A stretch of 64,000 nucleotides of DNA, taken from assembly GCF_006970865.1 (NCBI RefSeq), contig NZ_CP035503.1, positions 124,001 to 188,000 of the forward strand. The letters run 5' to 3'. This document shows positions 26,593 through 35,317 of this stretch, in pieces. The DNA comes from Rhodoferax sediminis. GTDB lineage: Bacteria; Pseudomonadota; Gammaproteobacteria; Burkholderiales; Burkholderiaceae_C. The notes under the pieces were generated by a model that worked only from the letters and a program-made list of their open reading frames with translations, was not told the DNA's origin and ran no database searches. Position 1 is the stretch's first letter; each line of letters starts with the position of its first letter. A program made the position numbers and the translations under genes.

Positions 26593-27286
26593 TGATCATT
26601 GCCTCCCAGCGGCCGCCGTCCGCAAGCGCGGCGGCCGGCACGCGCACCGCCCAGCGCATGCGCGCACCCGCTAACACATAGCCGAGCAGGCCGCGCGCGA
26701 TGTCGCCGTGCTTGCCGGCTGCGTCGGTGTAGCCGACGTCGGCGATCTGAGCGTGCGTGCCACCGCTGTTGCTGACTTCGAGCAGTATCTTGTCGCCTTC
26801 GCGCCTGAGCGCCCATTGCAGTTGCGGCGCGCTGGCCGGCGCGCCGGCCGGCTCGACGAACACCGGCACCGAGTAGCGCAGCACGTACTGCAGGCCCTTC
26901 TGGCTCGGGTCATGCACCGGCAGTTCGTCGATGATCAGGCGGTACGCTTCCTCGGTGCCGCCGGCAGGCGGCGCCCCGAGCCGGATCGCGCGGATCAGCT
27001 GGCGGTCACCCGCCGCCAGTTCCACCATCGGCGGGCTCGCGACCAGGCCACGCGTCGTCGCGAGCGTGTCGGCATCGTCCTCCTGCGTCCAGCGGTAGAC
27101 CCGCACCTGCGCATGCACCACGTTGTCGCCGGTGTTGCTGAGCCACAGGCCGTCGGCGTTTTGCGAGCTGACCAGCGTCAGCGAGACCGGCGCGACCTGC
27201 AGGCCGCTGGCGAACGTGGCGGCACAGCCAAGCGCTGCAACGCAGGCGGCGAGAGGGGGCAGCAGGAGGGAGAAGAGTCGGCGCAT
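26546..27286 (-). CDS. Pilus periplasmic chaperone, CsuC-like
   Basis: The 246-residue PapD-like chaperone has a signal peptide (about 1-27), then two immunoglobulin-like domains. The N-terminal domain shows ASGLQVAPVSLTLVSSQNADGLWLSNTGDNVVHAQVRVYRW and the acceptor-strand region EEAYRLIIDELP; the C-terminal domain ends INGKTDQSITLAERPR. ATG 27286 starts at the signal peptide. It delivers SCPU pilins by donor-strand complementation. It lies 26 bp after the second pilin gene and overlaps the usher gene. Confidence 0.9.
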   Translation of the reverse strand: MRRLFSLLLPPLAACVAALGCAATFASGLQVAPVSLTLVSSQNADGLWLSNTGDNVVHAQVRVYRWTQEDDADTLATTRGLVASPPMVELAAGDRQLIRAIRLGAPPAGGTEEAYRLIIDELPVHDPSQKGLQYVLRYSVPVFVEPAGAPASAPQLQWALRREGDKILLEVSNSGGTHAQIADVGYTDAAGKHGDIARGLLGYVLAGARMRWAVRVPAAALADGGRWEAMINGKTDQSITLAERPR

Positions 27287-27312
27287 GTCTTGGGGTTGGC
27301 AGTTCGGGCTGC

Positions 27313-27828
27313 TCAGTAATGTATGCTGACCGTCACCGTGTCGGCATAGCGGTCCGGCATGAAGTTGACGTTGGTCACCTTCGCGTACACGGGGAACGAG
27401 ACGGCGTCTGCCGCAGCCATGCCGGTGCCGGCGACGCCATTGCCTCGGCGCGTGCTGGTGGCGGTGTTGCCCCAGACCCTCGTCAGCGCTGCGTTGGAGT
27501 AGAGGGTGTAGGGCACCTGGGCGCCGTTCCCCGCTCGCGCGCCGAGCATCGCGCCCTTGCCGTTGCGATTGCCGTCGGAGGGCGCGAGACCGATATAGAA
27601 CGGCGTCTTCTTCGAGCAATTGACCTTGAGCGTCGTGCTGCCGTTGTAGTTCACGGCGCTGGACTGGGTCGTAACGGTGCCGAGATCGATGGCTGTGGGC
27701 GCGAGGGTCACTGCACAGGACGAGGCGACGGTCATCTGTACCCGGAAGGTTGCGACCGCCGGCCCGGCGTGGGCGACACCGGCCAGCAGGGCTGTCATCG
27801 CGAGCCCGGCGATCGGTCGCGTGTTCAT
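27313..27828 (-). CDS. Spore coat U domain pilin subunit
   Basis: The 171-residue secreted SCPU protein has a signal peptide (about 1-22, VAHAG), a donor strand region and two cysteines (SSCAVTLAPTAIDLG, LKVNCSKKTPFYIGL), ending DRYADTVTVSIHY. ATG 27828 is preceded by AGGAGCCTGCGC, a clear ribosome binding site, and is preferred over an upstream in-frame start. It resembles the major pilin encoded just upstream and is probably a duplicate acting as minor or adaptor subunit. Confidence 0.88.
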   Translation of the reverse strand: MNTRPIAGLAMTALLAGVAHAGPAVATFRVQMTVASSCAVTLAPTAIDLGTVTTQSSAVNYNGSTTLKVNCSKKTPFYIGLAPSDGNRNGKGAMLGARAGNGAQVPYTLYSNAALTRVWGNTATSTRRGNGVAGTGMAAADAVSFPVYAKVTNVNFMPDRYADTVTVSIHY

Positions 27829-27933
27829 GCGCAGGCTCCTATAAGGGTTCGCGACGTCCGCATCAAGTTGCGCGGACACCGGGGGTGTGCAAACGAGTTG
27901 GGCGACCGTGCCGGCGCGGTCGCGCAGTGCGGA

Positions 27934-28464
27934 TCAGTAGTTGACGTTGACCGTCACGGTGTCGGTGTAGGTGTCGGGCGTAAAGTCTGCGCTCGTGGCC
28001 TTGGCGTAGGCGGTAAACGAGACCGCGTTGCCGCTGGCCATGCCGGCGCCGGTGCCTGATTTGCCGTTGCCGACGGCCAAGCTGGTCGCGGTGTTGCCCC
28101 AGACGGTGCCGAAACCGGCGTCCTGGTACAGCGTATACGGCACCTTGTCGCCGTTGGAGCCGGTGCCCGACATCACGCCGGCGCCGGCGGTGTTGGCATT
28201 CGACGGCGCCAGGCCGATGTAGAACGGCGTGCTCTTCGAGCAGTTGACCTTGAAGGTGTTGCTGCCGGTCTGGGTCACCGCAGTGGTCTGGGCCGCCACG
28301 CTGCCGAGGTTGATGTTGGTCGGCGCGGTGGTCACCGCGCAGGACGCGGTGATCGTCATCTGGACCTGGAAGGTCGAGGTGGCGAGGCCGGCGTGCGCGG
28401 CGCCGGCGCCGGCGCCGGCGCCGAAGGCGATCAGGGCGAGCTTGGCAAAAAGTTGCTTATTCAT
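27934..28464 (-). CDS. Spore coat U domain major pilin, CsuA/B-like
   Basis: The 176-residue SCPU pilin is first in the archaic pilus operon. It has a Gly/Ala-rich signal peptide (about 1-25), a conserved disulphide (SCAVTTAPTNINLG ... FKVNCSKSTPFYIGL) and the C-terminal strand YTDTVTVNVNY. The ATG is preceded by AAGGAAAGTCAAT. By position and size it is the main shaft subunit, as CsuA/B is in Acinetobacter. Archaic pili support surface attachment and biofilm formation. Confidence 0.88.
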   Translation of the reverse strand: MNKQLFAKLALIAFGAGAGAGAAHAGLATSTFQVQMTITASCAVTTAPTNINLGSVAAQTTAVTQTGSNTFKVNCSKSTPFYIGLAPSNANTAGAGVMSGTGSNGDKVPYTLYQDAGFGTVWGNTATSLAVGNGKSGTGAGMASGNAVSFTAYAKATSADFTPDTYTDTVTVNVNY

Positions 28465-28717
28465 ATTGACTTTCCTTTCCTGCGGCGAGCCGCGTTGTAG
28501 AACCGCTTATAAGAGTTAGTACTTAAAAACCTTGGTACTACTCGAAACGTGACGAATGGTAGTTGCGACATTGAGTCAGCGTCAACGTTCAAAGCTCTTT
28601 AAAACGAGAAAAACAACACGTTTTCAATGACTTGGAATGGATACTTGAAAAAGCACTCAGAATTTTGTGACATATGTCACGGCGGCGCGATCCGGTTTTT
28701 TGGTCTAAAAGTGTTAA
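28465..28717 (-). promoter_or_regulatory. AT-rich promoter region of the pilus operon
   Basis: The 250 bp between the lrp gene and the first pilin hold no ORF and are markedly AT-rich. On the minus strand possible promoter hexamers are TTGACG (28585-28580) with TACCAT (28561-28556), spacer 18, and a TATAAG (28511-28506) without a clear partner. A CRP-like palindrome lies further upstream (listed separately). Confidence 0.45.
28666..28681. promoter_or_regulatory. CRP/FNR-family-like palindrome upstream of pilus operon
   Basis: TGTGACATATGTCACG contains a perfect 14-bp palindrome (28667-28680) and matches the CRP consensus TGTGA-N6-TCACA in nine of ten positions. It lies about 200 bp upstream of the first pilin ATG and 40 bp beyond the lrp stop codon, so it most likely serves the pilus operon. 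Confidence 0.6.
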
Positions 28718-29215
28718 CTACTTTGTGATTACACGTGTAACCGCACTCAAATGCCCCAGCGGCAGGGCACTGCGCGCCTTGACCTCGCCCAGCGAGAAGC
28801 TGGTGTGCATGTCCTTGACGTTCGGCAGGTTGATCAGGCTTTGCAGCGCAAAGCGCGAAAAGCTGTCCAGGTCCTGCGCCACCACCTGCAGTTCGAAGGT
28901 GCCGGTGCCGCTGATGTAGTGGCAGGCAATCACCTCGGGCAGCTTCTTGATGGCGGCTTCCAGCTGGCGCGTGGCGTCGCCCGAGTTGCGGTCCGCGTCG
29001 AGCCGCACAAAGGCCAGCACGCCCAGGCCGATCTTGTGGCGGTCGATCACTGCCTGGTAGCCGGTGATGTAGCCGCGCTCCTCCAGCGCACGCACGCGGC
29101 GCCAGCATGGCGCGGCCGACAGGCCCACGCGGTGCGCAAGCTCTGCGTTGGTGAGGCGGCCATCGGTTTGCAGTTCGTGCAGGATGGCGATGTCAAACTT
29201 GTCGAGTGTTTCCAT
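28718..29215 (-). CDS. Lrp/AsnC family transcriptional regulator (divergent from ior gene)
   Basis: The 165-residue regulator has an N-terminal winged helix-turn-helix (LDKFDIAILHELQTDGRLTNAELAHRVGLSAAPCWRRVRALEERG) and a C-terminal RAM/AsnC ligand domain (about 75-150, ACHYISGTGTFELQVVAQDLDSF). ATG 29215 starts right before the helix-turn-helix; the upstream extension in frame is unrelated. It faces the indolepyruvate ferredoxin oxidoreductase gene across 182 bp, which suggests that it controls aromatic amino-acid breakdown there. Confidence 0.9.
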   Translation of the reverse strand: METLDKFDIAILHELQTDGRLTNAELAHRVGLSAAPCWRRVRALEERGYITGYQAVIDRHKIGLGVLAFVRLDADRNSGDATRQLEAAIKKLPEVIACHYISGTGTFELQVVAQDLDSFSRFALQSLINLPNVKDMHTSFSLGEVKARSALPLGHLSAVTRVITK

Positions 29216-29238
29216 ATCGGGAAATTTTAAGCAAGATT

Positions 29239-29285
29239 CTTTCTTATGAAGGTCATTGACAGGCAAAGAAAGCAAACACTTATCC
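29239..29285 (+). promoter_or_regulatory. Promoter and inverted repeat for indolepyruvate oxidoreductase gene
   Basis: A perfect -35 box TTGACA (29256-29261) and TTATCC (29280-29285), spacer 18, point to the right. The promoter overlaps an inverted repeat ctttctt (29239-29245) / aagaaag (29266-29272), a plausible binding site for the divergent Lrp regulator. Confidence 0.5.
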
Positions 29286-29310
29286 GGCGCTGCGACATAC
29301 ACTTTGCGAT

Positions 29311-29336
29311 GGATTCCCGCCTGCGCGGGAATGACA
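29311..29336. repeat. Short palindromic repeat (GGGAATGACA family), copy 1
   Basis: GGATTCCCGCCTGCGCGGG followed by AATGACA. The same palindrome occurs at 32989-33016 and 52148-52175. Here it lies in the leader between the promoter and the ior start codon and would form a hairpin in the mRNA. Confidence 0.85.
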
Positions 29337-29397
29337 GAGGAATTCCCGGGACCGACAGAAGAGTGCCCGGAATGGCAAAAACCTGGAGACTGAAAAA

Positions 29398-32300
29398 ATG
29401 AACGCCCCGCTGCCCGAACACATCCGCAAAGCCTTAGAGACAGTCACGCTCGATGACAAGTACTCGCTGGACTACGGTCCGGCATTCATGAGCGGAGTGC
29501 AGGCGCTGGTCAAGCTGCCGATGCTGCAGCGCCTGCGCGACCAGCTGGCGGGCAAGAACACGGCGGGCTTCATCAGCGGCTACCGCGGCTCGCCGCTGGG
29601 TGGCTATGACCAGGCGCTGTGGAAGGCCGCCGAGTACCTGAAGGCGCAGAACATTGTGTTCCAGCCCGGCGTCAACGAGGAGCTGGCGGCCACCGCGCTG
29701 TGGGGCACGCAACAGCTCGGCTTTTCACCGGCGGGCACGAACAAGTTTGATGGCGTGTTCGGCATCTGGTACGGCAAGGGGCCGGGCGTGGACCGCTGCT
29801 CCGACGTGTTCAAGCATGCCAACATGGCGGGGACCACCGAATTTGGCGGCGTGATCGCGGTGGCCGGCGACGACCACATCAGCAAGAGCTCGACCGCCGC
29901 GCACCAGAGCGACCACATCTTCAAGGCCTGCGGCTTCCCGGTGTTCTTCCCGGCCACGGTGCAGGAGATTCTGGATCTGGGCATTCACGCCTTTGCCATG
30001 AGCCGCTTCTCGGGTGTCTGGGCCGGCATGAAGACGATCCAGGAGATCGTCGAATCCAGCGCCACGGCCATGATCGACCCCGAGCGCGTGCAGATCAAGA
30101 TCCCGACCGACTTTGAAATGCCCCCGGGGGGCTGCACATCCGCTGGCCCGACCATGCGCTCGAGCAGGAGGCGCGCCTGTTCCATTACAAGTGGTACGCC
30201 GCGCTGGCCTACATCCGCGCGAACCGGCTCAACTACAACGTCACCTCCGGCCCGCACGACCGCTTCGGCCTGATGGCCTCGGGCAAGGCCTACAGCGACA
30301 CGCGCCAGGCGCTGATCGACCTGGGGCTGGACGACGCCGCCTGCCAGCAGCTCGGCATCCGGCTGCACAAGGTCGGCGTGGTCTGGCCGCTGGAGGCGCA
30401 ACTGACGCGCGAGTTCGCCACCGGGCTGCAGGAAATCCTGGTGGTCGAGGAAAAGCGCCAGGTCATCGAATACCAGGTCAAGGAAGAGCTTTACAACTGG
30501 CGCGCCGATGTACGCCCCAATGTGGTGGGCAAGTTCAGCGAGCAGAGCGAGGGCGACTTCAGCGGCGGTGAATGGTCCATGGCGAATCCGACCGCCAACA
30601 CGCTGTTGCGCGCCAATGCCGACCTGTCGCCCGCGCTGATTGCCAGCGCCATCGCGCAGCGGCTGAAAAAAATCGGGGTCGATGGCGATATGGCCGCGCG
30701 CATCGACGCGCAGCTGGCAATCCTGCAGGCCAAGGAGCGTTCCATGCAGGTGCTGGAAGTCAAGGCCGACCGGCTGCCGTGGTTCTGCTCGGGTTGCCCG
30801 CACAACACCAGCACGGTGGTGCCCGAGGGCTCGCGCGCCATGGCCGGCATCGGCTGCCACTTCATGGCGACCTGGATGGACCGCAGCACGGTCGGCTTCA
30901 CGCAAATGGGCGGCGAGGGCGTGCCCTGGGTCGGTCAGCAGCCGTTCACCACCGACCAGCACATCTTCGCCAACCTGGGCGACGGCACCTACTTCCACAG
31001 CGGCCTGCTGGCGGTGCGCCAGGCCATCGCGGCGGGCGTCAACATCACTTACAAGATCCTGTACAACGACGCGGTCGCCATGACCGGCGGCCAGCCCGTC
31101 GGCGAGCGCCCCGAAGGGCACTCGGTGGTGCAGATTGCCCAGTCCATGCGGGCCGAGGGAGCCATCAAGATCACCATCGTCACGGACGAGCCCGAGAAGT
31201 ACGACACGGTCAAGGGCCTGCCCGAGGGCATTGCCATCGAGCACCGCGACGGGCTCGACCGCATCCAGCGCGAGTTTCGTGAGATCAAAGGCACCACGGT
31301 CATCATCTACGACCAGACCTGCGCCACCGAGAAGCGGCGCCGGCGCAAGCGCGGCACGCTGGTGGACCCGGCCAAGCGGGTGGTCATCAACGAGCTGGTG
31401 TGCGAGGGCTGCGGCGACTGTGGCGAGCAGAGCAACTGCCTCTCCGTGGAGCCGCTGGAGACCGAATTCGGGCGCAAGCGCCAGATCAACCAGAGCAGTT
31501 GCAACAAGGACTATTCCTGCGTCAAGGGCTTTTGCCCAAGCTTCGTTACGGTCGAGGGCGGCCAGCTTCGCAAAAAAGCCAAGGACAAGGCCGCGTCGCC
31601 GTTCGAGCTCGGCGCGCTGCCCGAGCCGGTGATCCCCGAGGCGCGCGATGTGCCGGGCGGGGTCTGGGGCATCGTGGTCGCGGGCGTAGGTGGCACCGGC
31701 GTCATCACCATCGGCCAGCTGCTGGGCGTGGCCGCGCACCTTGAAGGCAAGGGCATCGTCACGCAGGACGCGGGCGGGCTGGCGCAAAAGGGCGGCGCGA
31801 CCTGGAGCCATGTGCTGATCGCCAACCGGCAGGACGACATCCGCACCACGCGCGTGAGCATGGCGGCGGCCGACCTCATCATCGGTTGCGATCCGATCGT
31901 CGCGGCCGGCAAGGAAACCATGCTGCGCATGCGCGAGGGTCGTACCCAAGTGGCGCTGAACATGCACAGTGCGCCGACCGCGGCGTTCGTGCACAACGCC
32001 GACTGGAAGAACCCGGGCGACGACTGCGCCGGCGAGATCGCCAGGGCGGTGGGCATAGCAGCGGTCGGTTCGTTCGATGCCGACACGGCCGCCACCAGGC
32101 TGATGGGCGACAGCATCTACACCAACCCCATGCTGCTGGGCTACGCCTGGCAAAAGGGCTGGATCCCGCTGGGTCGCGAGTCGCTGCTGCGCGCCATCGA
32201 ACTCAACGCCGTGGCAGTGGACAACAACAAGGCCGCGTTCGAGTGGGGTCGGCGCGCCGCGCACGATCCGCAGGGCGTGGCCGCGCTGGCCTCGCCGGGG

Positions 32301-32975
32301 CAGGTGATCGAGTTCAAGAAGCGGACCTCGCTGGACGACATGGTCGCCACGCGGGTTGAATTCCTGACCGGCTACCAGAACGCCGCGTACGCGGCCCAGT
32401 ACCGGGCCTTTGTCGACAAGGTGCGCCAGGCCGAGTCGGCGCTGGGCAAGACGCTGCTGGCCGAGTCGGTGGCGCGCTATCTGTTCAAGCTCATGGCCTA
32501 CAAGGACGAGTACGAGGTGGCGCGGCTGCATACCGACCCGGCTTTCCTCGGCAAGATCAACGGCATGTTCGAGGGCGACTTCAAGCTCAACTACCACCTG
32601 GCCCCGCCGCTGCTCGCCAAACGCAACGACAAGGGCGAGTTGCAAAAGCGGCCCTTCGGCCCCTACATGCTGACCGCCTTCAAGCTGCTGGCCAAACTCA
32701 AGGGCCTGCGCGGCACTGCACTCGACATCTTCGGCAAGACCGGGGAGCGCCGCACCGAGCGCGCGCTGATTGGCGAGTACCGGGCCAGTATTGAGGAGGT
32801 GCTGAAGTCCTTGACGGCCGCCAACCACGCCACCGCGGTCGAGATCGCGCGTATCCCCGAGCAGATCCGTGGCTACGGCCATGTGAAGGAGCGCCACCTC
32901 AAGGCCGCGCGCGTGCAATGGAATGCGCTGCTGGCTAGCTGGCGCGACCCTCAGGGCGCAAAGCGGGCGGCCTGA
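29398..32975 (+). pseudogene. Indolepyruvate ferredoxin oxidoreductase (fused), frameshifted
   Basis: The fused enzyme oxidatively decarboxylates aryl pyruvates (from aromatic amino acids) to aryl-acetyl-CoA with ferredoxin. The first frame (29398 to about 30131) encodes the N-terminal pyrimidine-binding domain; the second frame continues with FHYKWYAALAYIRANRLNYN to the stop at 32975. In the second part are CSGCPHNTS, the thiamine diphosphate motif GDGTYFHSG, an iron-sulphur Cys cluster (CEGCGDCGEQSNC ... CNKDYSCVKGFCPS) and the gamma domain (VAGVGGTGVITIGQLLG). The frames join if one base is added in the run cccccggggggc (30121-30132). Without the shift the product would be about 1192 residues, normal for this family. 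A sequencing error or a real disruption cannot be told apart here. ATG 29398 follows CTGGAGACTGAAAAA. Confidence 0.85.
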
Positions 32976-32988
32976 GCCGCCACGGACT

Positions 32989-33016
32989 TGTCATTCCCGC
33001 GCAGGCGGGAATGACA
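32989..33016. repeat. Short palindromic repeat (GGGAATGACA family), copy 2
   Basis: TGTCATTCCCGC and GCGGGAATGACA form a perfect 12-bp stem around GCAG, starting 13 nt after the ior stop codon. The strong hairpin may end or protect the ior transcript as well as that of the convergent nitrile hydratase operon. Confidence 0.85.
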
Positions 33017-33040
33017 GTCAAAACGGGGAATGATAGACAA

Positions 33041-33096
33041 GGAAAATGGCCGCCAGCCCTTGTGCAATATCGACAAGTCACTACTAATTCAGTAGT
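33041..33096 (-). repeat. Dispersed 55-bp element, copy at the end of the nitrile hydratase operon
   Basis: On the minus strand it ends GCACAAGGGCTGGCGGCC then ATTTTCC, the clearest form of the 3' blocks of the family; the 5' block is ACTGAATTAGTAGTGAC. It encodes the last two codons and the stop of the accessory gene (33084-33092). Confidence 0.65.
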
Positions 33097-33494
33097 AAAT
33101 CCCCGGGCCGCAGCTCGATCGGCTGGCCATGCGGCGTGCGTTCGGCGGCGGCTTCCCAGGCGTGTTCGAGCTGGTGGATCTGCGCCGGCGTGCCAACCTG
33201 TTTGGCAATCACCAGTTTTTCGAGGGCGCCCAGCCAGTGCTGATAGTAAGTGCTGCCGTCGTCGCGATCGCCGGCCGCCTGCGCAGCCCTGATTTCCACC
33301 GTGAGCGCCGTGGCCCATTCGGGCCAGGTGAACAGGCCGCGCTGATGCAATTGCACCGCCATCGCGAACGCATGGGCCTGCCACGGCTCGGCAAACACGG
33401 TGCCGTTGTCATTCAGGACCGGCAATGGCAGGGATTCGCCGCAGGCCGCGGCCAGCTCGTCCAGGCTGGCGGGCGTGTCGCGTGACATGCTCAT
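33084..33494 (-). CDS. Nitrile hydratase accessory/activator protein
   Basis: The 136-residue protein is similar to the beta-subunit N-terminal region and to the P14K-type activators that insert cobalt into the alpha subunit by subunit exchange. Motifs include FAEPWQAHAFAMAVQLHQRGLFTWPEWATALTVEI and TYYQHWLGALEKLV. The start overlaps the beta-subunit stop (ATGA at 33494-33491), so the three genes form one operon. An ATG two codons later is possible. The 3' end lies within a dispersed repeat. Confidence 0.88.
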   Translation of the reverse strand: MSMSRDTPASLDELAAACGESLPLPVLNDNGTVFAEPWQAHAFAMAVQLHQRGLFTWPEWATALTVEIRAAQAAGDRDDGSTYYQHWLGALEKLVIAKQVGTPAQIHQLEHAWEAAAERTPHGQPIELRPGDLLLN

Positions 33495-34165
33495 GTCGCT
33501 GCCTCCAGATACGGTTCCCACGCATCCACGCTGACCTGCACAGCGGCGTCGGCTTGCGGGCCCCAGAGTTCGCGGCCGTCGAACACCACGGTGTAGAGCC
33601 AGTCGGCCGTGGTGTCGAACGGCGGCAGGGGCTGGCTGGCGTGCCGATCGGCGAACAGGTGGCAGCCGCGCACGGCCTGCACCGTGCCCAGATGCCCCCG
33701 CACATAGCGCGGCAGCCGCGTGTGGCCGACAGGGTGCATGTTTTTGGCGCGCACCCGGTCTCCGGGTGCGAAGCGGGCCGGCGCACTGGCCCGGCGGTCG
33801 GCCGGCGAGCCACTGGCCAGCGCGGCGGCGACGTTGCCGGCCTGCAGCACGTAAGCTACGGGCGCGGGTGGCACCAAGAGCTGGCCGCTGCGCAGTTCCC
33901 GCGGGCTCACCAAGCCGCGCTGCAGCATCAGCACCTCGAGCGCGCGGATCCAGATTTCGTAATAGCTGCTGGCCAAATACACCGCGGGCGGCAGCGACTC
34001 GCGCGCCGAGCGGCCCAGGTCGATGTTCCACTGGCCGGTGGCGCCCATCGCCAGGGTGATGGCCAGCGCGCGCCTTTCCCATTCAAAGTGGAACAGCGGC
34101 TCGTTCGCCTCGGGCTGCACCGGACCGAAGCCTTGCAGACCGCCCATGTCATGCACGCCGTTCAT
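33491..34165 (-). CDS. Nitrile hydratase beta subunit
   Basis: The 224-residue subunit begins with the typical [16 protein letters not shown] and contains [35 protein letters not shown], then the C-terminal SH3-like barrel ([29 protein letters not shown] ... [13 protein letters not shown]). It pairs with the alpha subunit and supplies arginines that hold the oxidised cysteines. It overlaps both neighbours by ATGA. Confidence 0.93.
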   Translation of the reverse strand: MNGVHDMGGLQGFGPVQPEANEPLFHFEWERRALAITLAMGATGQWNIDLGRSARESLPPAVYLASSYYEIWIRALEVLMLQRGLVSPRELRSGQLLVPPAPVAYVLQAGNVAAALASGSPADRRASAPARFAPGDRVRAKNMHPVGHTRLPRYVRGHLGTVQAVRGCHLFADRHASQPLPPFDTTADWLYTVVFDGRELWGPQADAAVQVSVDAWEPYLEAAT

Positions 34166-34800
34166 GGTGTGACTTCCGGTTGCCGCGCCAAGCCGGTGCC
34201 GATCATCGAATCGCGCGTGACGAGCGTTGCAAGTTGGTCTTCACTCAGGCCAGACGTACCAGCAGGCCTCATGGGCAGCACCAGATAGCGGACCTCGGCG
34301 GTGGAATCCCAGACCCGCAGGCGGGTCGCCTCGGGCAGCGTCACGCCAAAATCGCGCAGCACACCGCGCGGGTCCAGCACGGCCTTGGCGCGGTAGGGCG
34401 CACTCTTGTACCAGACCGGCGGCAGGCCGAGCACCGGCCATGGGTAGCAGCTGCACAGGGTGCAGACCACCATGTTGTGCAGCTCGGGCGTGTTTTCCAG
34501 CGCGACCATGTGCTCGCCCTGTCGTCCCGAGAAGCCGAGCGAGGCGATGGCCGCGGTGGCGTCTTTCAAAAGCCAGTCATGGTAAGCGGGGTCGCTCCAG
34601 GCGCGGGCGACCACGCGTGCGCCGTTGTGCGGGCCAACCTGCGTTTCGTAGGTTTCGATGATGCGGTCCAGCGCCGCCGGGTCGATGTAGCCCTTTTGCG
34701 TGAGCAGGGTTTCCAGCGCGCGCACGCGGATATCCATGTCGCCCAGATGGGAGGGGTGATCGCGCGGCGGGTCGCCAGCGTGGGCGTGCGGGGTGCTCAT
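34162..34800 (-). CDS. Nitrile hydratase alpha subunit, cobalt type
   Basis: Nitrile hydratase converts nitriles to amides in the cytosol. The 212-residue alpha subunit has the metal-claw VCTLCSC (Cys113, Cys116, Ser117, Cys118); Thr at 114 is the mark of the cobalt type, while iron enzymes have Ser there. Flanking sequences ([36 protein letters not shown]) are standard. ATG 34800 follows GGGAGTTTGCATCC. No amidase, aldoxime dehydratase or cobalt transporter is adjacent, so the pathway must be completed elsewhere. Confidence 0.94.
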   Translation of the reverse strand: MSTPHAHAGDPPRDHPSHLGDMDIRVRALETLLTQKGYIDPAALDRIIETYETQVGPHNGARVVARAWSDPAYHDWLLKDATAAIASLGFSGRQGEHMVALENTPELHNMVVCTLCSCYPWPVLGLPPVWYKSAPYRAKAVLDPRGVLRDFGVTLPEATRLRVWDSTAEVRYLVLPMRPAGTSGLSEDQLATLVTRDSMIGTGLARQPEVTP

Positions 34801-34846
34801 GGATGCAAACTCCCGGGAATGGGCGGTTGGACATGATAGCGCGGCA

Positions 34847-34852
34847 TACAAT
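34847..34852 (+). promoter_or_regulatory. Possible -10 box for yajC-secDF
   Basis: TACAAT lies 76 nt before the yajC GTG. A TTGGAC (34827-34832) is upstream but only 14 bp away, so the -35 assignment is weak. Confidence 0.3.
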
Positions 34853-34870
34853 CCCGCATTGCCTGCTTTC

Positions 34871-34890
34871 GGGCGCATTCCTGCGCCCGG
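34871..34890 (+). promoter_or_regulatory. Leader hairpin upstream of yajC
   Basis: cgggcgca and tgcgcccg form an 8-bp perfect stem with loop ttcc, 38 nt before the yajC start. It is followed by GGGGTTTCC rather than a T-run. It may be an mRNA leader structure or a terminator for readthrough from the left. Confidence 0.4.
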
Positions 34891-34927
34891 GGGTTTCCAT
34901 TGATTCAATCGTTGTGGAGTTTTCCCC

Positions 34928-35254
34928 GTGTTTATTTCTTCTGCCTTTGCCCAAACCGCTCCCGCCGCCGGTGGCGACATGATGTCGTCGCTCACCAGCA
35001 TGGCGCCTCTCGTGCTGATGTTTGTGGTGCTCTACTTCGTGATGATCCGCCCCCAGATGAAAAAACAAAAGGAGCACCGCACCATGCTGTCGGCGCTGGC
35101 CAAGGGCGACGAGATTGCCACCGCGGGCGGCGTGCTGGGCAAGGTCACCAAGCTGGGCGATAGCCTGCTCAGCGTCGAGATTGCCAGCGGTGTGGAAGTG
35201 CAGCTGCAGCGCAGCGCGGTGGTGCAGGTGCTGCCCAAGGGCACCATCAAGTAA
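34928..35254 (+). CDS. yajC: Preprotein translocase subunit YajC
   Basis: YajC is a small inner-membrane partner of SecDF. The 108-residue product has one helix ([27 protein letters not shown], about 24-50) and the cytosolic YajC domain with [14 protein letters not shown] and [20 protein letters not shown]. The start is GTG 34928, within the family's usual length. It is the first gene of the yajC-secD-secF operon. Confidence 0.95.
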   Translation: MFISSAFAQTAPAAGGDMMSSLTSMAPLVLMFVVLYFVMIRPQMKKQKEHRTMLSALAKGDEIATAGGVLGKVTKLGDSLLSVEIASGVEVQLQRSAVVQVLPKGTIK

Positions 35255-35317
35255 TCCATCCGGCCGATGGCTTTCAGGTCAATCGTTTCAAGTAGTTAAG
35301 TAGAGCAAAGTGCGAAC

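Noticed and set aside
29311..29336. Palindromes of the GGGAATGACA family considered as a CRISPR array
   Set aside because: Only three copies tens of kilobases apart, without regular spacers.
29985..32918. 977-codon minus-strand open frame opposite the indolepyruvate oxidoreductase gene
   Set aside because: Its His/Gly/Arg/Ala-rich composition is the usual antisense shadow of a GC-rich gene; the plus strand carries clear cofactor motifs.
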